From Flaccisagitta enflata (lineage: Eukaryota; Chaetognatha; Sagittoidea; Aphragmophora): DNA of 64,000 nucleotides. This document shows, in pieces, positions 1 through 11,222 of the stretch. Under the pieces are notes generated by a model that saw only the letters and a program-made list of their open reading frames with translations, was not told where the DNA came from and made no database searches. The stretch lies in contig OZ231126.1 of the NCBI GenBank assembly GCA_965153355.1, forward strand, positions 64,790,001 to 64,854,000, read 5' to 3'. The first letter of the stretch is position 1. Every line of letters starts with the position of its first letter. Made by a program: the position numbers and the translations under genes.

Positions 1-738
1 CACCAAGTGCCGTACGTCATTGCCGAGGTCTACCGAAAGTTGCAAGATGGCTTTATGGATTTAGCACAAGCAGTGGAGAAAGTTGAGAGCGTGGTGGCAG
101 GCGAGCATCATTATGCCATCCATGCCCTTCGACCTTACGCATTGTTGCACGAGGTTTTTCTGCGACGTTGGTTTTCTTTTTGCGGGCCGTTGCGCAAACC
201 CGTTTTCTGGGAGTGCCCCGCCGATGCATTCCACCGGGCACCGGTTGATTTCGCGCGGGTCTTACATGGACCGATTGTTGCCAGCGTGTTGGAACGTGTG
301 AGGCGAGCGAGTAGGTTCTGCGTCGTTTTTAGAACCTTAAACGACAGGCGTTTCGACGAATCGTCGCTTGGAGTTGTCGGCATCATCGCAGAAGGCTGGG
401 ACGTGGCCTTCTTCTTCTTCCTCTTCTCTCATCACCACCCCGCCTCAGCCGTCGCGGAGGTGATTGGGCACAAGCCCTTGCATTGCGTCAATAAGAGCCA
501 CGCCGAGGCTCTCATGGGCTCATCATTCCGCTTCGTGGAGGTTTCGCCGTCGATCCCGGTCGGACGTCAAAGGGGTAGGGACGACTTCCCCATCGCAGGC
601 GTCATCGAAGGCTTAGGCGTCCGCCATTGCGCCAAGCACGGCTACGACGCGTTTGTCCGTCCTGTGGACGTCTCCGACGCTGCGCTCTACCATGCGGCGG
701 CCGAACTGTTTTTCTTGCGTCGCGTAGCGTTTTCGTAA
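1..738 (+). CDS. possible partial coding region, function unknown
   Basis: An open frame runs from the left edge of the window to a TAA at 736-738, so any start lies outside; the first in-window GTG has no special support. About 245 codons are open in a GC-richer block than the flanking DNA. The translation has no domain I recognise and no clear membrane segment apart from a phenylalanine run encoded by a CTT repeat near 408-425. Antisense frames are also partly open, as often happens in GC-rich DNA, so this may be a shadow of minus-strand exons. No convincing splice sites were found. Coding status is doubtful. Confidence 0.22.
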   Translation, partial: HQVPYVIAEVYRKLQDGFMDLAQAVEKVESVVAGEHHYAIHALRPYALLHEVFLRRWFSFCGPLRKPVFWECPADAFHRAPVDFARVLHGPIVASVLERVRRASRFCVVFRTLNDRRFDESSLGVVGIIAEGWDVAFFFFLFSHHHPASAVAEVIGHKPLHCVNKSHAEALMGSSFRFVEVSPSIPVGRQRGRDDFPIAGVIEGLGVRHCAKHGYDAFVRPVDVSDAALYHAAAELFFLRRVAFS

Positions 739-1321
739 ATGTTGACGGAATTGTGTGTTGCCGAAGTGACTCAGTGAGCCTTGGTTGTAAGCATTTTTTT
801 TCCATTTTCGTTTCGTTTTTGGAGTAGTCTCCGTTGGTATCTGTGTTGTCGCATCGTTTTCGTAATGTCCTTGTATGAGACGTTCTCTCGTTTTTTTTCA
901 TAGGTACCTTGATAAAGTTCAAAAGTTACTGGCGCGGTGGAACTTGGACTGGTCTGAGACAATTTGGGGTTTAAATCAAAATAGTCTTAAATGTAACTTT
1001 TGATGTATTAATTGACATTGGACATAAGTGATACAACGGAACAGTATAGGCAGTTTCTCCGGTCTTTCGGCCAAAAATTTCCTAAACATGCGAATTTGAA
1101 AATTCATTTTTATACTATGAACTATACATCATTTGAAAGCCCATCGAATTTGGACTAAGAAAACAACCTTCGCTAATGTTAGCGGTGTGTCGTATTGGCG
1201 TAAATCACTAATCCTTATAAGAACTCATATCATTAGTTTTTTTTTACGAAAATCGATGCAACTAGAGAAAAAGATATGGAATGAGACAGACAGAGCTACA
1301 AAACTAAGCGAGATGGGAACT
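739..1321. other. no gene recognised
   Basis: AT-rich unique-looking sequence with short T-runs. No exon with convincing splice sites, RNA gene or repeat family member was seen. Confidence 0.5.
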
Positions 1322-1537
1322 ACAAGTGACGCGGGGTCACAATATTGTTGCGGACGGGTGGGCATGGGCATCCAACACCCATCCACACTCCAACCCATCG
1401 ACAACACTCAAACAGAGACAAAAAGTATCGGAAGCGCTCGTTTTCCCACTTTTCAACTCGATCACCATGACCAACGGACCAGCGGACGGATGGACAAACC
1501 TCTTATAGAGTTGCGTGTCCGTAACGAAATGGCGGAG
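1322..1537 (-). mobile_element. dispersed hairpin element, subfamily F (Helentron/HINE-like)
   Basis: Read on the minus strand, the element has a 5' arm GTTACGGAC, then CTATAAGAGG, a CCGT-type microsatellite and a GAAAACG segment. It continues with a GCCCACCCGTCCGCAAC block (3' inverted copy of the arm), a hairpin GTGACCCCGCGTCAC and a terminal CTTGT. The same layout recurs at 19529-19766, 19834-20007 and 22371-22590. It has no coding capacity. The Helentron relationship is inferred from structure only. Confidence 0.6.
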
Positions 1538-1539
1538 AA

Positions 1540-1694
1540 AAAGATTAAAAGAAGAAGAAGAAGAAGGAATGGTAAAGATACAGTCAAATGTAATTCATGA
1601 AGAAGGAAAAGAAGAAGAAGAAGAAAGGAAGAGTAAGAAGAAGAAAAAGAAAAGGAAAAGAAAAGAAGAAAGAAAGAAAAAGAAGAAGAAAAGC
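1540..1694. repeat. purine-rich GAA/GAAA low-complexity tract
   Basis: Irregular AGA, GAAA and GGAAA runs. The Lys/Arg/Glu-rich ORFs here are products of the repeat. Confidence 0.8.
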
Positions 1695-2105
1695 AAAAGC
1701 GTTACATGGTCAGCGGTACCCGATGCCCCTAAGTTAGTCTATATGTGATGGTGAGAGGGGCAGCGGCCCCGGAGAGACAGATGACCTATGATTCCACACA
1801 GGACAATTTTCTGGGATCTGAAAGGCTTGATTTGAGGTCTGGGAGGCCAGAATTAGGGCCTGGGAGGTTGGTCGGGTGTGAGAGGCCTGAATTAGGGTCT
1901 GGGAGACTTGACTTAGGGTCTGAGGAGCTTGAATTTGGGTCTGAGAGGCCTGATTAGGGGTCTGAGAGGTCTGATTTGGGTTCTGAGAGGTCTGGTTAAG
2001 GGTCTAGGAGGCCTGATTTGGGGTCTGAGAGACCTCAATTGTGTGCGGGAGACCTGATTTGGGATCTGAGAGGCTTGATTTGAGGTCTTGGAGGCCCAAG
2101 GGAGC
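1695..2105 (+). mobile_element. family E element with about 20-bp minisatellite core
   Basis: It opens with the family signature ATGGTCAGCGGTACCC and a following block GAGAGGGGCAGCGGCCCC. About 15 diverged units of roughly 20 bp follow (GGGTCTGAGAGGCCTGATTT type). The same signature plus a GA(T/G)TTGGGCCT-type core occurs twice at 27.5-28.5 kb. No protein is supported. Confidence 0.6.
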
Positions 2106-2508
2106 AGCAGTCAATCTCATTCTTTCTGCTTTTCAGTCAGTTGATCTCACTATTTTGAGCTTTTGTGATTTCCCTGGACAAATTTTGTATCATGTCCCTG
2201 AGACAAACAGCTCCTTATTCCATCTCCTTACCCAGTCACACGCAATCATAGAATTGACTTTTTTTTTAGCTTTTGACATTAGGTGCTCTTTAACCGGGTG
2301 AGTTGGTCGTTTATGTGCCCGTTGGTTTATCAATCGGTCTAATGGTTTGTTTGTCAGTCATGAAGACATTTGAAAATCCTACCGGGAACCCTGCACCCAT
2401 TGGCCTACATGACCTAGTTGATTTGACTGACAATTTCCACAAACGCAGAAGTTGCCGTTGCTAGTCTCATCAAGTTATCCTGGTACCCGGGGGATGGGAG
2501 ATAGCCAA

Positions 2509-2511
<3 letters not shown>
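2106..2511. other. no gene recognised
   Basis: Moderate-complexity sequence between the family E array and the GT microsatellite; no supported exon or RNA. Confidence 0.45.
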
Positions 2512-2577
<66 letters not shown>

Positions 2578-2652
2578 TCGGTTGTCAACGTTATTTTTGT
2601 CATCTTCGTCATCATCGCGTTTCCCGAGAGAGAGAGAGAGAGAGAGAGAGAA
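2512..2652. repeat. (GT)n and (GA)n microsatellites
   Basis: (GT)n at about 2512-2576 and (GA)n at about 2625-2651, separated by unique sequence. Confidence 0.95.
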
Positions 2653-2799
2653 CGGAGGGAAGGGGGGGGAGGCGGTGTGATCAATATGATGGTGAAAATT
2701 TCACACATTTGTGCATGCACATCTAAAGGTCGAATTTTGGCCTTGTTTTTACTTAAACTACATTGTTTTCGTTATCATTTTCTTTTTCACCATCTTCAT

Positions 2800-3086
2800 C
2801 TCCGTTTTTTTTATCATCATCATCATTTTTGTTGTCATCATCATTTTCATCTTTTGTCATAGTTATCATCTTCGTTTTTTTCACCATATCATCTCCATAT
2901 TTGACGTCGTCATCATCTTCTTCTTCTTCTTCTTCTTCTTCTTCTTCTTCTTCTTCTTCTTCTTCTTCTTCTTCTTCTTCATCTTCTGCATCTTCTTCTT
3001 TTTCTTCTTCTTCTTCTTCTTCCCTATTCTAAACAAGTCTATCTTGACATCATCATCATCATCATCATCTACTTCTTTTTCTTCCA

Positions 3087-3130
<44 letters not shown>

Positions 3131-3200
3131 TTCTTCTTCTTCTTCTTCTTCTTCTTCTTCTTTTTCTTCTTTTTCTTCTTCTTCCTCTTTCACTTCCTTT
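2800..3200. repeat. (CTT)n/(CAT)n trinucleotide block
   Basis: Two long CTT arrays (about 2920-2981 and 3088-3190) are joined by CAT repeats. All long ORFs here (poly-Ser, poly-Phe, poly-Lys) are repeat translations. Confidence 0.95.
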
Positions 3201-4800
3201 TCTTTATTTTATTCAATTTGTTTTGCAGAGATTTTCGAGTAACCGTCACTGGACTCTAAAATCTAAGCCGATTCAAGAAGCAAGAAGGGACGGAAGGAAA
3301 GGAAGGAAGGAAAGGAAGGAAGAAAGGAAAAGGAAGAAGAGAAGAAATGATCGGAAAGGAAGAAAGGAAGAAAGGGAAGGCAAGAACAGAAGAAAGAGAA
3401 AGAAAGTTTTGATGTACGCATTAGTTCACATTTCCCTTACTGGCGAAGGCCAGCGCGCGCTGAAGATCGTCTATTTACGTCTCATTCATGACTCATTAAT
3501 CAGAGGTTTTTTCTATGCCCTTAAGGAAACGTCCGATCACGTTAACATCAGTATTGACATCGGTACAGAAAGATAAGCATTTACCCCTAACGACTGAGGC
3601 AATTATCTTGAAATTTTGGCTTTAAGGATGAAATTTGAGGCTCTTTCACATCATGTTGAAAAAAATCAACTCAAGTATCAACAAAACTATGCGCATCACT
3701 ATGATATACAGCGTGACATGATCGTGACAGGGTGTTAACGTGATCGGACACTACCACAAAAAAATCAATTTCTGAGGCTAGAATGGACATGAAGGTCTGA
3801 AATTTGGCATGTAACCCGGTTCATGCCTGTTCTGAACGGGGATGAAAAGAAAATTTCTAATCCCATACTTAAAATGTGATTCTTTGGCTATTGCATACTG
3901 CTGTATGTGAAAATCGTGCAAATCATCATTTGGGAAAAATCTACTATGGATGAATTTTTTCCATAGTAAATGACCACCGATCACGATCAAATTTTTGGTG
4001 CTTATTTAGGGATAGCAAAAGTACAAAAATGACCCAAAGTTGGATAGGCCTGACAATTTCTTGATGTCTCTACCATAGTAGATATGAAGTGTGACACAAG
4101 CGTGAACGAAGTAAATGGGCTGATTTGGCACTACTTATGGCCGCCTAACCTATCAAAATCTTGAGTATGAAGGATGTATCTTAGGTACTTGGTCCCAGGG
4201 GACGTCTAAGAACAGTTTTTATCATCGGCGAAATGATTGGTGGGAAGAAACTATGCTTCTTAGCCCACCAAATCATGAATTTCTCCTGGCCCGGTTTATA
4301 GGATAAAAGGCCTATATATAGTATGACTAATTAGAGTTTCTTTCCCCTTCCTTTCGGACCCGGGCAACCGGAGCTGATATGTTGAGAGGGGATAGATTGA
4401 TGGTGGCTAGTGTTGAGGCACGAATGGATTGTGCAAGTATGGTGGTCATAATACCGAGATTGAGGTTTATCTGAGTTTGATCATTTCTTGTGGTGGTTGG
4501 CTTCCGGCCGAGCCCGAGGTAATGGTCTTACCCGGTTTTTTGTATTGAAACAGCGCCATGGTTTTTGTTCTAGTGAAGTGGACTTTCACCTGGACTTTCA
4601 TCGGGACTTTGTTGCCTTCTCATCTGGACTTTGGCGTCGCTCGGGAGATCGACTCTGGCGGCTGCGGGAGGATCTGTTATGCACGGCGTCGCTTCGCTTC
4701 TATTTTCCTGTCCTTACTATCTCTTTCTATCCTTTTCTATCTCTTTTCTCTCTCTTTCTCTCTCTCTCTTTTGGTTCTCTATCTCCTATCGCCGGGTGAG
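3200..4800. other. no gene recognised
   Basis: Contains a GGAA-rich tract (3280-3400), unique AT-rich DNA, a TATATATA stretch near 4312 and a CT-rich stretch near 4735-4775. Short ORFs show no domain or splice support. Confidence 0.45.
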
Positions 4801-4804
4801 CTCG

Positions 4805-5030
4805 ACCTCGACCAATCACGGTGAAGAACATGGAAAACTGTGACCAATCAGAACTCTGGAACCTGAGGAAAGTTCACGGCGGCTCCGCACTCAGACTTAC
4901 CGTTCTAGAATTATCTATCGCTTCTAGATTTTTCTAGAAGCGTATCGACTGTTCGGTTACCGTCTCCTTCCGGCGTGATATTGATATAAATTTGCGCGCT
5001 TCTCTGTACTGATATTCCCTTCTTCGCGGA
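4805..5030 (+). promoter_or_regulatory. orphan heat-shock-type promoter
   Basis: Two CCAAT boxes, each in the context GACCAATCA, lie at 4812-4816 and 4844-4848. Heat-shock-element cores TTCTAGAA (nTTCnnGAAn) lie at 4903-4910 and 4932-4939, and a third half-site pair TTCTAGA at 4922-4928 makes a local palindrome. A TATAAA box follows at 4985-4990, about 45 bp downstream. Transcription would start near 5015. The order CCAAT, HSE cluster, TATA is that of animal inducible heat-shock genes, but no heat-shock ORF follows: repeats begin by about 5270. It may be a captured promoter, a decayed gene or part of an LTR. Confidence 0.45.
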
Positions 5031-5374
5031 CTTTTTGTAGTATGTCTTTTAATTAATAGATATTTTACCTCGTTGATAACTCGTCTTTTCCGTTAGCGTC
5101 TTTCGCGCCGTTCTTATTTGGCGAATTAGTTCGGTCACCTTATCGCGTCGTCGCTTGGGGAGCGAGAAGTTAGATAAGTATCGTTCCTTAGGGGGGGCTT
5201 TTTGGGGTCTGATTTCCGTTTCATTATATGGGCTTATCCTCCTAGGGGGATTCGCATCAAAACCAGCCAATTTAAACCAGTCACCTTAAACCAGCAGACT
5301 TAAACCAGCCGACTTAAACCAGCCAATTTAACCCAGCCGATTTAAACCAGCCAACACCTATAGACAATACAAAA
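5031..5374. other. leader-like sequence, then short tandem repeat
   Basis: Unique sequence follows the putative promoter. From about 5265 to 5352 there are some seven diverged units of a 13-15 bp motif, TTAAACCAGCCGACT type. Confidence 0.6.
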
Positions 5375-5942
5375 ATGCTAAGTGACCAGAATGACCAAAA
5401 ATGACCAAAAATGACCGAAAATGACCGAAAATGACTGAAAATGACCGAGAATGACCGAAAATGACTGAAAATGACCGAAAATGACCGAAAATGACCAAAA
5501 ATGACCAAAAATGACCAAAAATGACCAAAAATGACCAAAAATGACCAAAAATGACCAAAAATGACCAAAAATGACCAAAAATGACCAAAAATGACCAAAA
5601 ATGACCAAAAATGACCAAAAATGAACAAAAATGAACAAATATGACCAAAAATGACCAAAAATGACCAAAAATGACCAAAAATGATCATAAATGATAAAAA
5701 ATGACCAAAAATGATCAAAAATGACCAAAATGACCAAAATGACCAAAATGACCAAAAATGACCAAAAATGACCAAAAATGATAAAAAATGACCAAAAACA
5801 ACCAATAATTCTCAAAAACACCAAAAAAATGATTCAAAATAACTCCAGACGACCCAAACTGACAAAAAACGACATAAAAAAGCAAAGTGTTATGGACGGA
5901 CGGACCGACGGAGCGGGTTGTAGAGTCGCGTGCACGCGACTA
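5375..5942 (-). mobile_element. subfamily A hairpin element with expanded decamer array
   Basis: About 40 units of the decamer AAAATGACCA (5380-5810) run directly into a GACGGACGGACCGACGG microsatellite. This is followed by the subfamily A 5' hairpin read backwards (GAGTCGCGTGCACGCGACT) and an A-run. Related decamers (TGACTTAAAA type) occupy the same place in the copy at 28842-29177. The array therefore looks like the expanded core of a dispersed element. The repeated aromatic ORFs across it are artefacts of a stop-free decamer. Confidence 0.6.
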
Positions 5943-6009
5943 AAAAAAGTCTAACTGAAAAGTCAAATAGTTTTAGCACAATAAAGGTTCTTTTTGTGTC
6001 AAATGAGAT

Positions 6010-6147
6010 CGAATGCCCTGTAAGTTAGTCTAAACGGGGGATTCCCCGGGGAATTCCCATGGATCAAACTGACATTTTTAGACTATGCCCGGTTCACTTA
6101 TGAATAATTGTAATGGGGGAATTCCCCGGGAATTCCCCAGGGCATTA
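6010..6147. other. inverted repeat with four kappaB-like palindromes
   Basis: GGGGATTCCCC (6037-6047), GGGGAATTCCC (6048-6058), GGGGAATTCCCC (6116-6127) and GGGAATTCCCC (6128-6138). They are enclosed by an inverted AATGCCCTG / CAGGGCATT pair. All four fit the Rel/NF-kappaB consensus. No gene start is visible nearby, so they could equally be the termini of a small fold-back element. Confidence 0.4.
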
Positions 6148-7356
6148 ATATCACTACAGATTGTGCTGTGACACATGGACGGATGGATAGGACACGCTTC
6201 TTTTGAGCACAAGATTTCCTTGCCACTTTAGTTAACATACTACATGATAAGTTTGTATTCATAATATTCCTTCCTTGTGCTGATTTGGAACAACAACTGC
6301 CTCAATACGCTTTTTCAACCATAATTCGTGGAAAAAATATCTTTAATCAACAATAAATGTAGAGAAAAGAAATGGATCAGGAAATCGTCTTACTGAAAAC
6401 TGAGTGATAAAATTCTTAAGAGAATTCCACGGAAAACTCTTAATCTGCTTCCTAACAAACTTTTTTGCATTTCCAAGAAAATGGCTTCCTTCCTACGTGT
6501 CTTTGGAAGAGGGCCATGTTTCTAGTTTTTTGAATTTGTCATTTTCTATGCAAATTAAGAGTTTTCCGTGGGGCCTTATATAATGCTAAAAAAGAATTTT
6601 CTTCAGAAAATGTATGATTTTTTGTTGCATATTGGTACATTTCATACTGTTCAAGTCATCCCTATGAAATTTCCATGCAAATTCTTAGCGAGTGTGCACA
6701 TCCACATATGTTAAACACTTCAATGGAAGTGTCTGAGCGATTTTTCTTTTGAGTGAAAAACTGGCTACGGCAGTGAAAATCGCGAATTTCCGGAGACCGT
6801 GTCATAGACTTTCCACCTGTGTTCCATCGGACTTTCAGTTGGTGTCGGTGCCATTGCCGTTGCCGTTGTTTCTCATCAGATGTACTTGGATTAAGAAAGG
6901 TGGTGTTAAGAAAGCTAACTTAAATCGCGAAACGACGTTTCATGTCTCATTATGCTCTTGTTTCTACCTCTTTCGTCAAATGCTGCATTTACTTTACAAA
7001 CGAGAATTATAAATTCTACATATTCTATTTTCTTAGGTAAAGCGAGGGATATAACAAGGTCAATGCTGCGTCATTTGTCCTTGTTCGCCGTTAATGAATT
7101 ATCGACGAGTACGCTCACGATAACATACTTAGGAGTGATGCCATTAGTCTTACGATTACAGCCAATGGTGGCAAGTTTGTGTGCAATTACGAGTCTGATT
7201 ATTGCATCCCATACAGTGAGGCTACTTTATTTACTAAGATAAACACAAAGATATTCAAACAATAAATAGACAGTTAAAATGTGCAACAACAGACGTCAAG
7301 AGACTAACAATTCTATCTGCTCATTAGATTCCTGTCACTGACAATAAAGAAGAGGA
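6148..7356. other. mostly unannotated; one weak coding hint
   Basis: AT-rich DNA. Around 7095-7263 a plus-strand frame ending in TAA has protein-like composition (including FVCNYESDYCIPYSEATLF), but no start, acceptor or homology is evident and the antisense frame is also open. Confidence 0.25.
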
Positions 7357-7478
7357 CAAGGCCGGATATACGGCAAGACAGTCGCGGATGGTTGGGCAGG
7401 GGCTAAAACTGCTCGAAATTCAGAAATATTTGTTACCGACGTACCGACCGACACGGCGCGTGTCAACGACTAAAAACG
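7357..7478 (-). mobile_element. degenerate subfamily A hairpin element
   Basis: Minus-strand remnants of the common plan: a CAAGGCCGGATATACGG 3' end, GTCGCGGA, GGGCAGGGGC, an ACCGACCGAC tract and a hairpin remnant ending ACTAAAAA. Confidence 0.5.
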
Positions 7479-8421
7479 ACATGAAGGGACCAAGATTTCT
7501 TATCAGTTATGGGCGGATTTCCATTATTCTTGGGTCCGCTAAAGCGAGGCGTAACCGTACATGACACTTACACAATTTTCATCTTTCTTTGACCATCTCA
7601 GAGGAAAATATTTCGTCACACTGCGCAGATCGATCATTCAAGCCTGGAAAAGAAAAAAACTATGTTGAAATGGAACCCCCGTCGTTAACATCTTAACGAA
7701 ATGTCTCCCTCCTTGTCCGATTTTTGCACTTTCTACTTCAACTGCAAACGACCAACAGTAACATAAACAGGTATTCAAGAGTAGGCGTTTCGGAGAACTA
7801 ATTGAGTTTGAATTGAGTTGGCATGAGAATGATTTAAAGTCATCTCACATATAAAGGACCAAACAGTCAATGTATATTAAATTTGGAATATTATTCCAGT
7901 ATTATGTATCTAAAATTTTTATGATACAATTTGGCCTCCTGACCTGTCAGCCTCGTTTACCACGTCAGAAAACGCAGTAAAATTCTCGGGATTACACTCA
8001 TTTTGCTTCATAACAAGGCTGGATATTCAATGTGAGAGTGAGTGTTGTGCTTGTTTGTAAGTTCTTGTGTGTGGGAAGAGGTGGCTGCGCGCCGTTGCCC
8101 ACCTGTCCTTAAAGATGGTACCCTGGGATGCCTGTCGATTGAGAATTTTTTTCTCACCATTAGATCTACGACTGCGATATGTAATCGACTAGCATATTCC
8201 GCAATTGAGTCCCCTTAACGAGACGGTCCGGGTCCTCAGGCTGGGCTTGTAGAGCTGGCGCTGGGGGCTCTCCCGTCAACCAGTCGGCCTGTTATTTGAA
8301 TAAAAGATGATGTGCAAAAGACCAGAAACTCATCCATCCATTAGGCTATCCATAATTCACGAGAAATGAACATACAAAAAGCTTAAAAACAACAGTCCTC
8401 GACTGTAGTCTATTTGGTGTC
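7479..8421. other. no gene recognised
   Basis: Unique-looking sequence. A GCCCACCTGTCC fragment near 8096 resembles the 3' block of the hairpin elements. Confidence 0.4.
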
Positions 8422-8525
8422 CGACCCGGCTACTCAGTCTGACCCGGCTACTCAGTCTGACCCGGCTACTCAGTCTGACCCGGCTACTCAGTCTGACCCG
8501 GCTACTCAGTCTGACCCGGCTACCA
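8422..8525. repeat. 18-bp minisatellite, about 6 copies
   Basis: Near-perfect tandem copies of GACCCGGCTACTCAGTCT. Confidence 0.9.
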
Positions 8526-8539
8526 ATTGCATACCTTAA

Positions 8540-9321
8540 AGTCAAAAAAAAAAAAAATTTTTCAAAAAAAAAAAATTTTTAAAAATTTTCAAAAAAAAAA
8601 AAAAAAAAAAAATTTAAAAAAAATTTTCAAAAAATTCAAAAAAATTTAAAAATTTTAAAAAAAAAATTTAAAAAATTTTTAAAATGAGTCCAAAATAATG
8701 TTTACTAGATACATAAGTAATATTGTATATTCTAATAACAATACTCAGATTATAATCTTGCAGCAGAATTAATTAATGAAATTTCACAACAATTTTGACA
8801 ATTGAAAAACCTTTCCCTTTACCTATGTAATGTAAAAATCTAGGAATCATTATTACTAGCAAATACCCTTATATTCTAAACCAATACTCAGAATTATCTG
8901 AAATCTTGCAGGAGCTTTAATGAACCTTACAAAAATACAACAAATTGTGAACCTTACTACCTTCCCCTATAATTGCAAGTCCAAATTATATTATAAAAAT
9001 TGGCAAAGGCAATATTTATGATGTTGTTAAAAGTTATTTAATGAAAAATAACACTGGAATTTCCAACAGTTTTACTCTTCCCAAGTTTTTACCCTTGACG
9101 ACACAAACAAACGACGACTCACTACACGATCAGCAGCTAATGTTATACTTATAGTCCTCGACGTAAACTGATCGTCGAGGACAATAACTGATCGTCGAGG
9201 ACAAAAAGCTTCTAAATTACAGGCCACATCGTGGTGGCTTGTAAATATAAAAGCTTTAACGTTGCGCAAGCCCGACTCAATAAGATAATCTTATGTTTTT
9301 GCTGGCTAAATGAAAATTCAG
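8540..9321. other. A-rich tract and hairpin (family D)
   Basis: A/T homopolymer-rich DNA at 8540-8690, then diverged AT-rich units related to those at 11906-12500. A perfect hairpin GTCCTCGACG...CGTCGAGGAC lies near 9154-9182. A variant of it at 12610-12640 is followed on the minus strand by a TCTG microsatellite. Confidence 0.45.
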
Positions 9322-9865
9322 ATGGCATACCTTAAAGTCTTTGATTGACCTTGAAGTCTATGATGGCATACCTTGAAGTCTATGATGGCATACCTTGAAG
9401 TCTATGATGGCATACCTTGAAGTCTATGATGGCATACCTTGGAGTCTATGATGGCATACCTTGAAGTCTATGATGGCATACCTTGAAGTCTATGATGGCA
9501 TACCTTGAAGTCTATGATGGCATACCTCGAAGTCTATGATGGCATACCTCGAAGTCTATGATGGCATACCTCGAAGTCTATGATGGCATACCTTGAAGTC
9601 TATGATGGCATACCTTGAAGTCTATGATGGCATACCTCGAAGTCTATGATGGCATACCTCGAAGTCTATGATGGCATACCCTGAAGTCTATGATGGCATA
9701 CCTCAAAGTCTATGATGGCATACCTCAAAGTCTATGATGGCATACCTCAAAGTCTATGATGGCATACCTCAAAGTCTATGATGGCATACCTCAAAGTCTA
9801 TGATGGCATACCTCAAAGTCTATGATGGCATACCTTGAAGTCCATGATGGCATACCTTGAGAATT
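9322..9865. repeat. 22-bp minisatellite, about 24 copies
   Basis: Tandem units of TTGAAGTCTATGATGGCATACC with TTG/TCG/TCA variants. The same family (AAGTCCATGACGGCATACCTT) reappears at 11655-11755, beyond the intervening A-rich and hAT-like insertions. Confidence 0.95.
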
Positions 9866-10309
9866 GATGTGTATGATGGAAAATATACAAAATAGATTTT
9901 TAGAAGAACAAGTAAAAAAATATCCAAATTCAAGTTCCCTACATAAATATCCTAAATCTAAGTAACACATTACAACTTATATCTCATTAACCTGACATTA
10001 GAATGAATTCAAATTTTGCAGAGGCTGTTTTAATGATGTCATAAATTTGTACAACAAATTGCAAAGAAATAAACTTTTACTACCCGTTGCCTGTGTGATG
10101 AGTGCTATAAATCATTGCCACAGTAACACAAAAAAGCCAATACCTCATAAACCTGGGTTCAGAATTTCAGACCTGATTCTATTTTTCAGGGGCTGTTCAA
10201 TTGACATCCTTCACTTGTATACCGAATAAAGAATGAGTCATGTAGGGAATATAATAAATAACATATTTCCTTACTCAATTGCAAGCCCTACAAATTCATT
10301 CTGGCTTAC
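9866..10309. repeat. diverged AT-rich repeat units
   Basis: Contains segments (TTTTGCAG(A/G)GGCTGTTTTAAT, AACTTTTACTACCC) also found in the tandem units at 11906-12420, so this is a diverged member of that family. Confidence 0.5.
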
Positions 10310-10423
10310 CGGAACATCATTGGATAAAAGCCTTAAATAGTTATGAAGAACGCAACACGCGACGATAGTTTTTGTGATGTTCTCCTTATTCGCATAAATG
10401 CCTCGAATGAGAATGCGCCAAAT
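10310..10423 (-). CDS. Harbinger transposase exon, WRIL...CCVLHN block
   Basis: 38 codons between TTCTGCAG and GTAAGC, phase 0 on both sides. The intron between it and the previous exon contains a degenerate subfamily A 3' end (10470-10530). Confidence 0.7.
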
Positions 10424-10695
10424 CTGCAGAAATAGATTTATCTTGTTTAACCAAAGCCCAATTCAAAACGTTAAGGTAGTCGTTTGTGGGTTGGCAGGGG
10501 CAGTGATGCGGGTGGGCAGGGGCAATTTTACAGGTGTTCAGCAACACTGATAGTATGTGGAAGTAGTAATACTAAGAAATCTCTGTTATGGCATATTTAT
10601 CTCCATCCAAGAAATTTGTTACACACCTACCGGTCTTTGGCGTATGCATTAAGACACCCCCTTATTAATCAACTATTTACAATTGTTAATCATAC

Positions 10696-10796
10696 CCCTT
10701 TCAGTCGACCAAAGGCAGCCTCGGCCGTCACGCGCATCTTGGAAAACTTATGATTGTATTGTCGCAATTCCTGTGACAGATTTTCTAAACGAGGAC
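10696..10796 (-). CDS. Harbinger transposase exon, E-AFGRLKG block
   Basis: 101 bp after a TTTCAG acceptor, ending at GTATGA. It contains the catalytic-Glu neighbourhood (AEAAFGRLKG) of the PIF/Harbinger DDE domain and ends in phase 0. Confidence 0.7.
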
Positions 10797-10919
10797 CTGA
10801 AAGTGCCAGATGGTTGTTGAATCAGAGTAAATCCAAACAATTGCATTTTAATTTTAAAAAAAGCTTCAAAATTAATTTTTGAAGCTTTCTCGTCGCATAA
10901 ACGCGACTCGAGAAGATAC

Positions 10920-11190
10920 ACTAAAAAAAAACACTAAAAAATACACTAAAAAAAAAAATACACTAAAAATACACTAAAAACACTAAAAAAAAAATACGCT
11001 TAAAAGAATACACTAAAAAAATACACTAAAAAAAAAAAAATACACTAAAAAAAAAAAAAATTTTCAATCAAAAAAAACAAAAAAATTTCAAAAAAATATT
11101 TAAAAAACCAAAAAAAAAAAAACAAAAAAAAAAAAATTTAAAAAAAAAATTTAAAAAAAAATTTTGAGAAAAATTTAAAAAAAAAATAAT
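10920..11190. repeat. A-rich low-complexity tract
   Basis: Repeated AATACACTAAAAA units, then A/T homopolymer runs, inside the presumed transposase intron. Confidence 0.85.
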
Positions 11191-11222
11191 TGATGTCCAT
11201 GATGGCATGCATACCTTACAGT

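Noticed and set aside
3219-3270. TTTTGCAG acceptor followed by DFRVTVTG, resembling the first PLAT strand
   Set aside because: A stop follows after ten codons, the DNA then becomes GGAA repeats, and it is 30 kb from the PLAT gene.
5314-5824. Long aromatic ORFs (WSFLVIFGHF repeats) on the minus strand
   Set aside because: All three frames of the decamer array are open because the unit contains no stop; it is the core of a dispersed element.
8422-9865. Regular short repeats resembling a CRISPR array
   Set aside because: Units are contiguous with no spacers, and the genome is eukaryotic.
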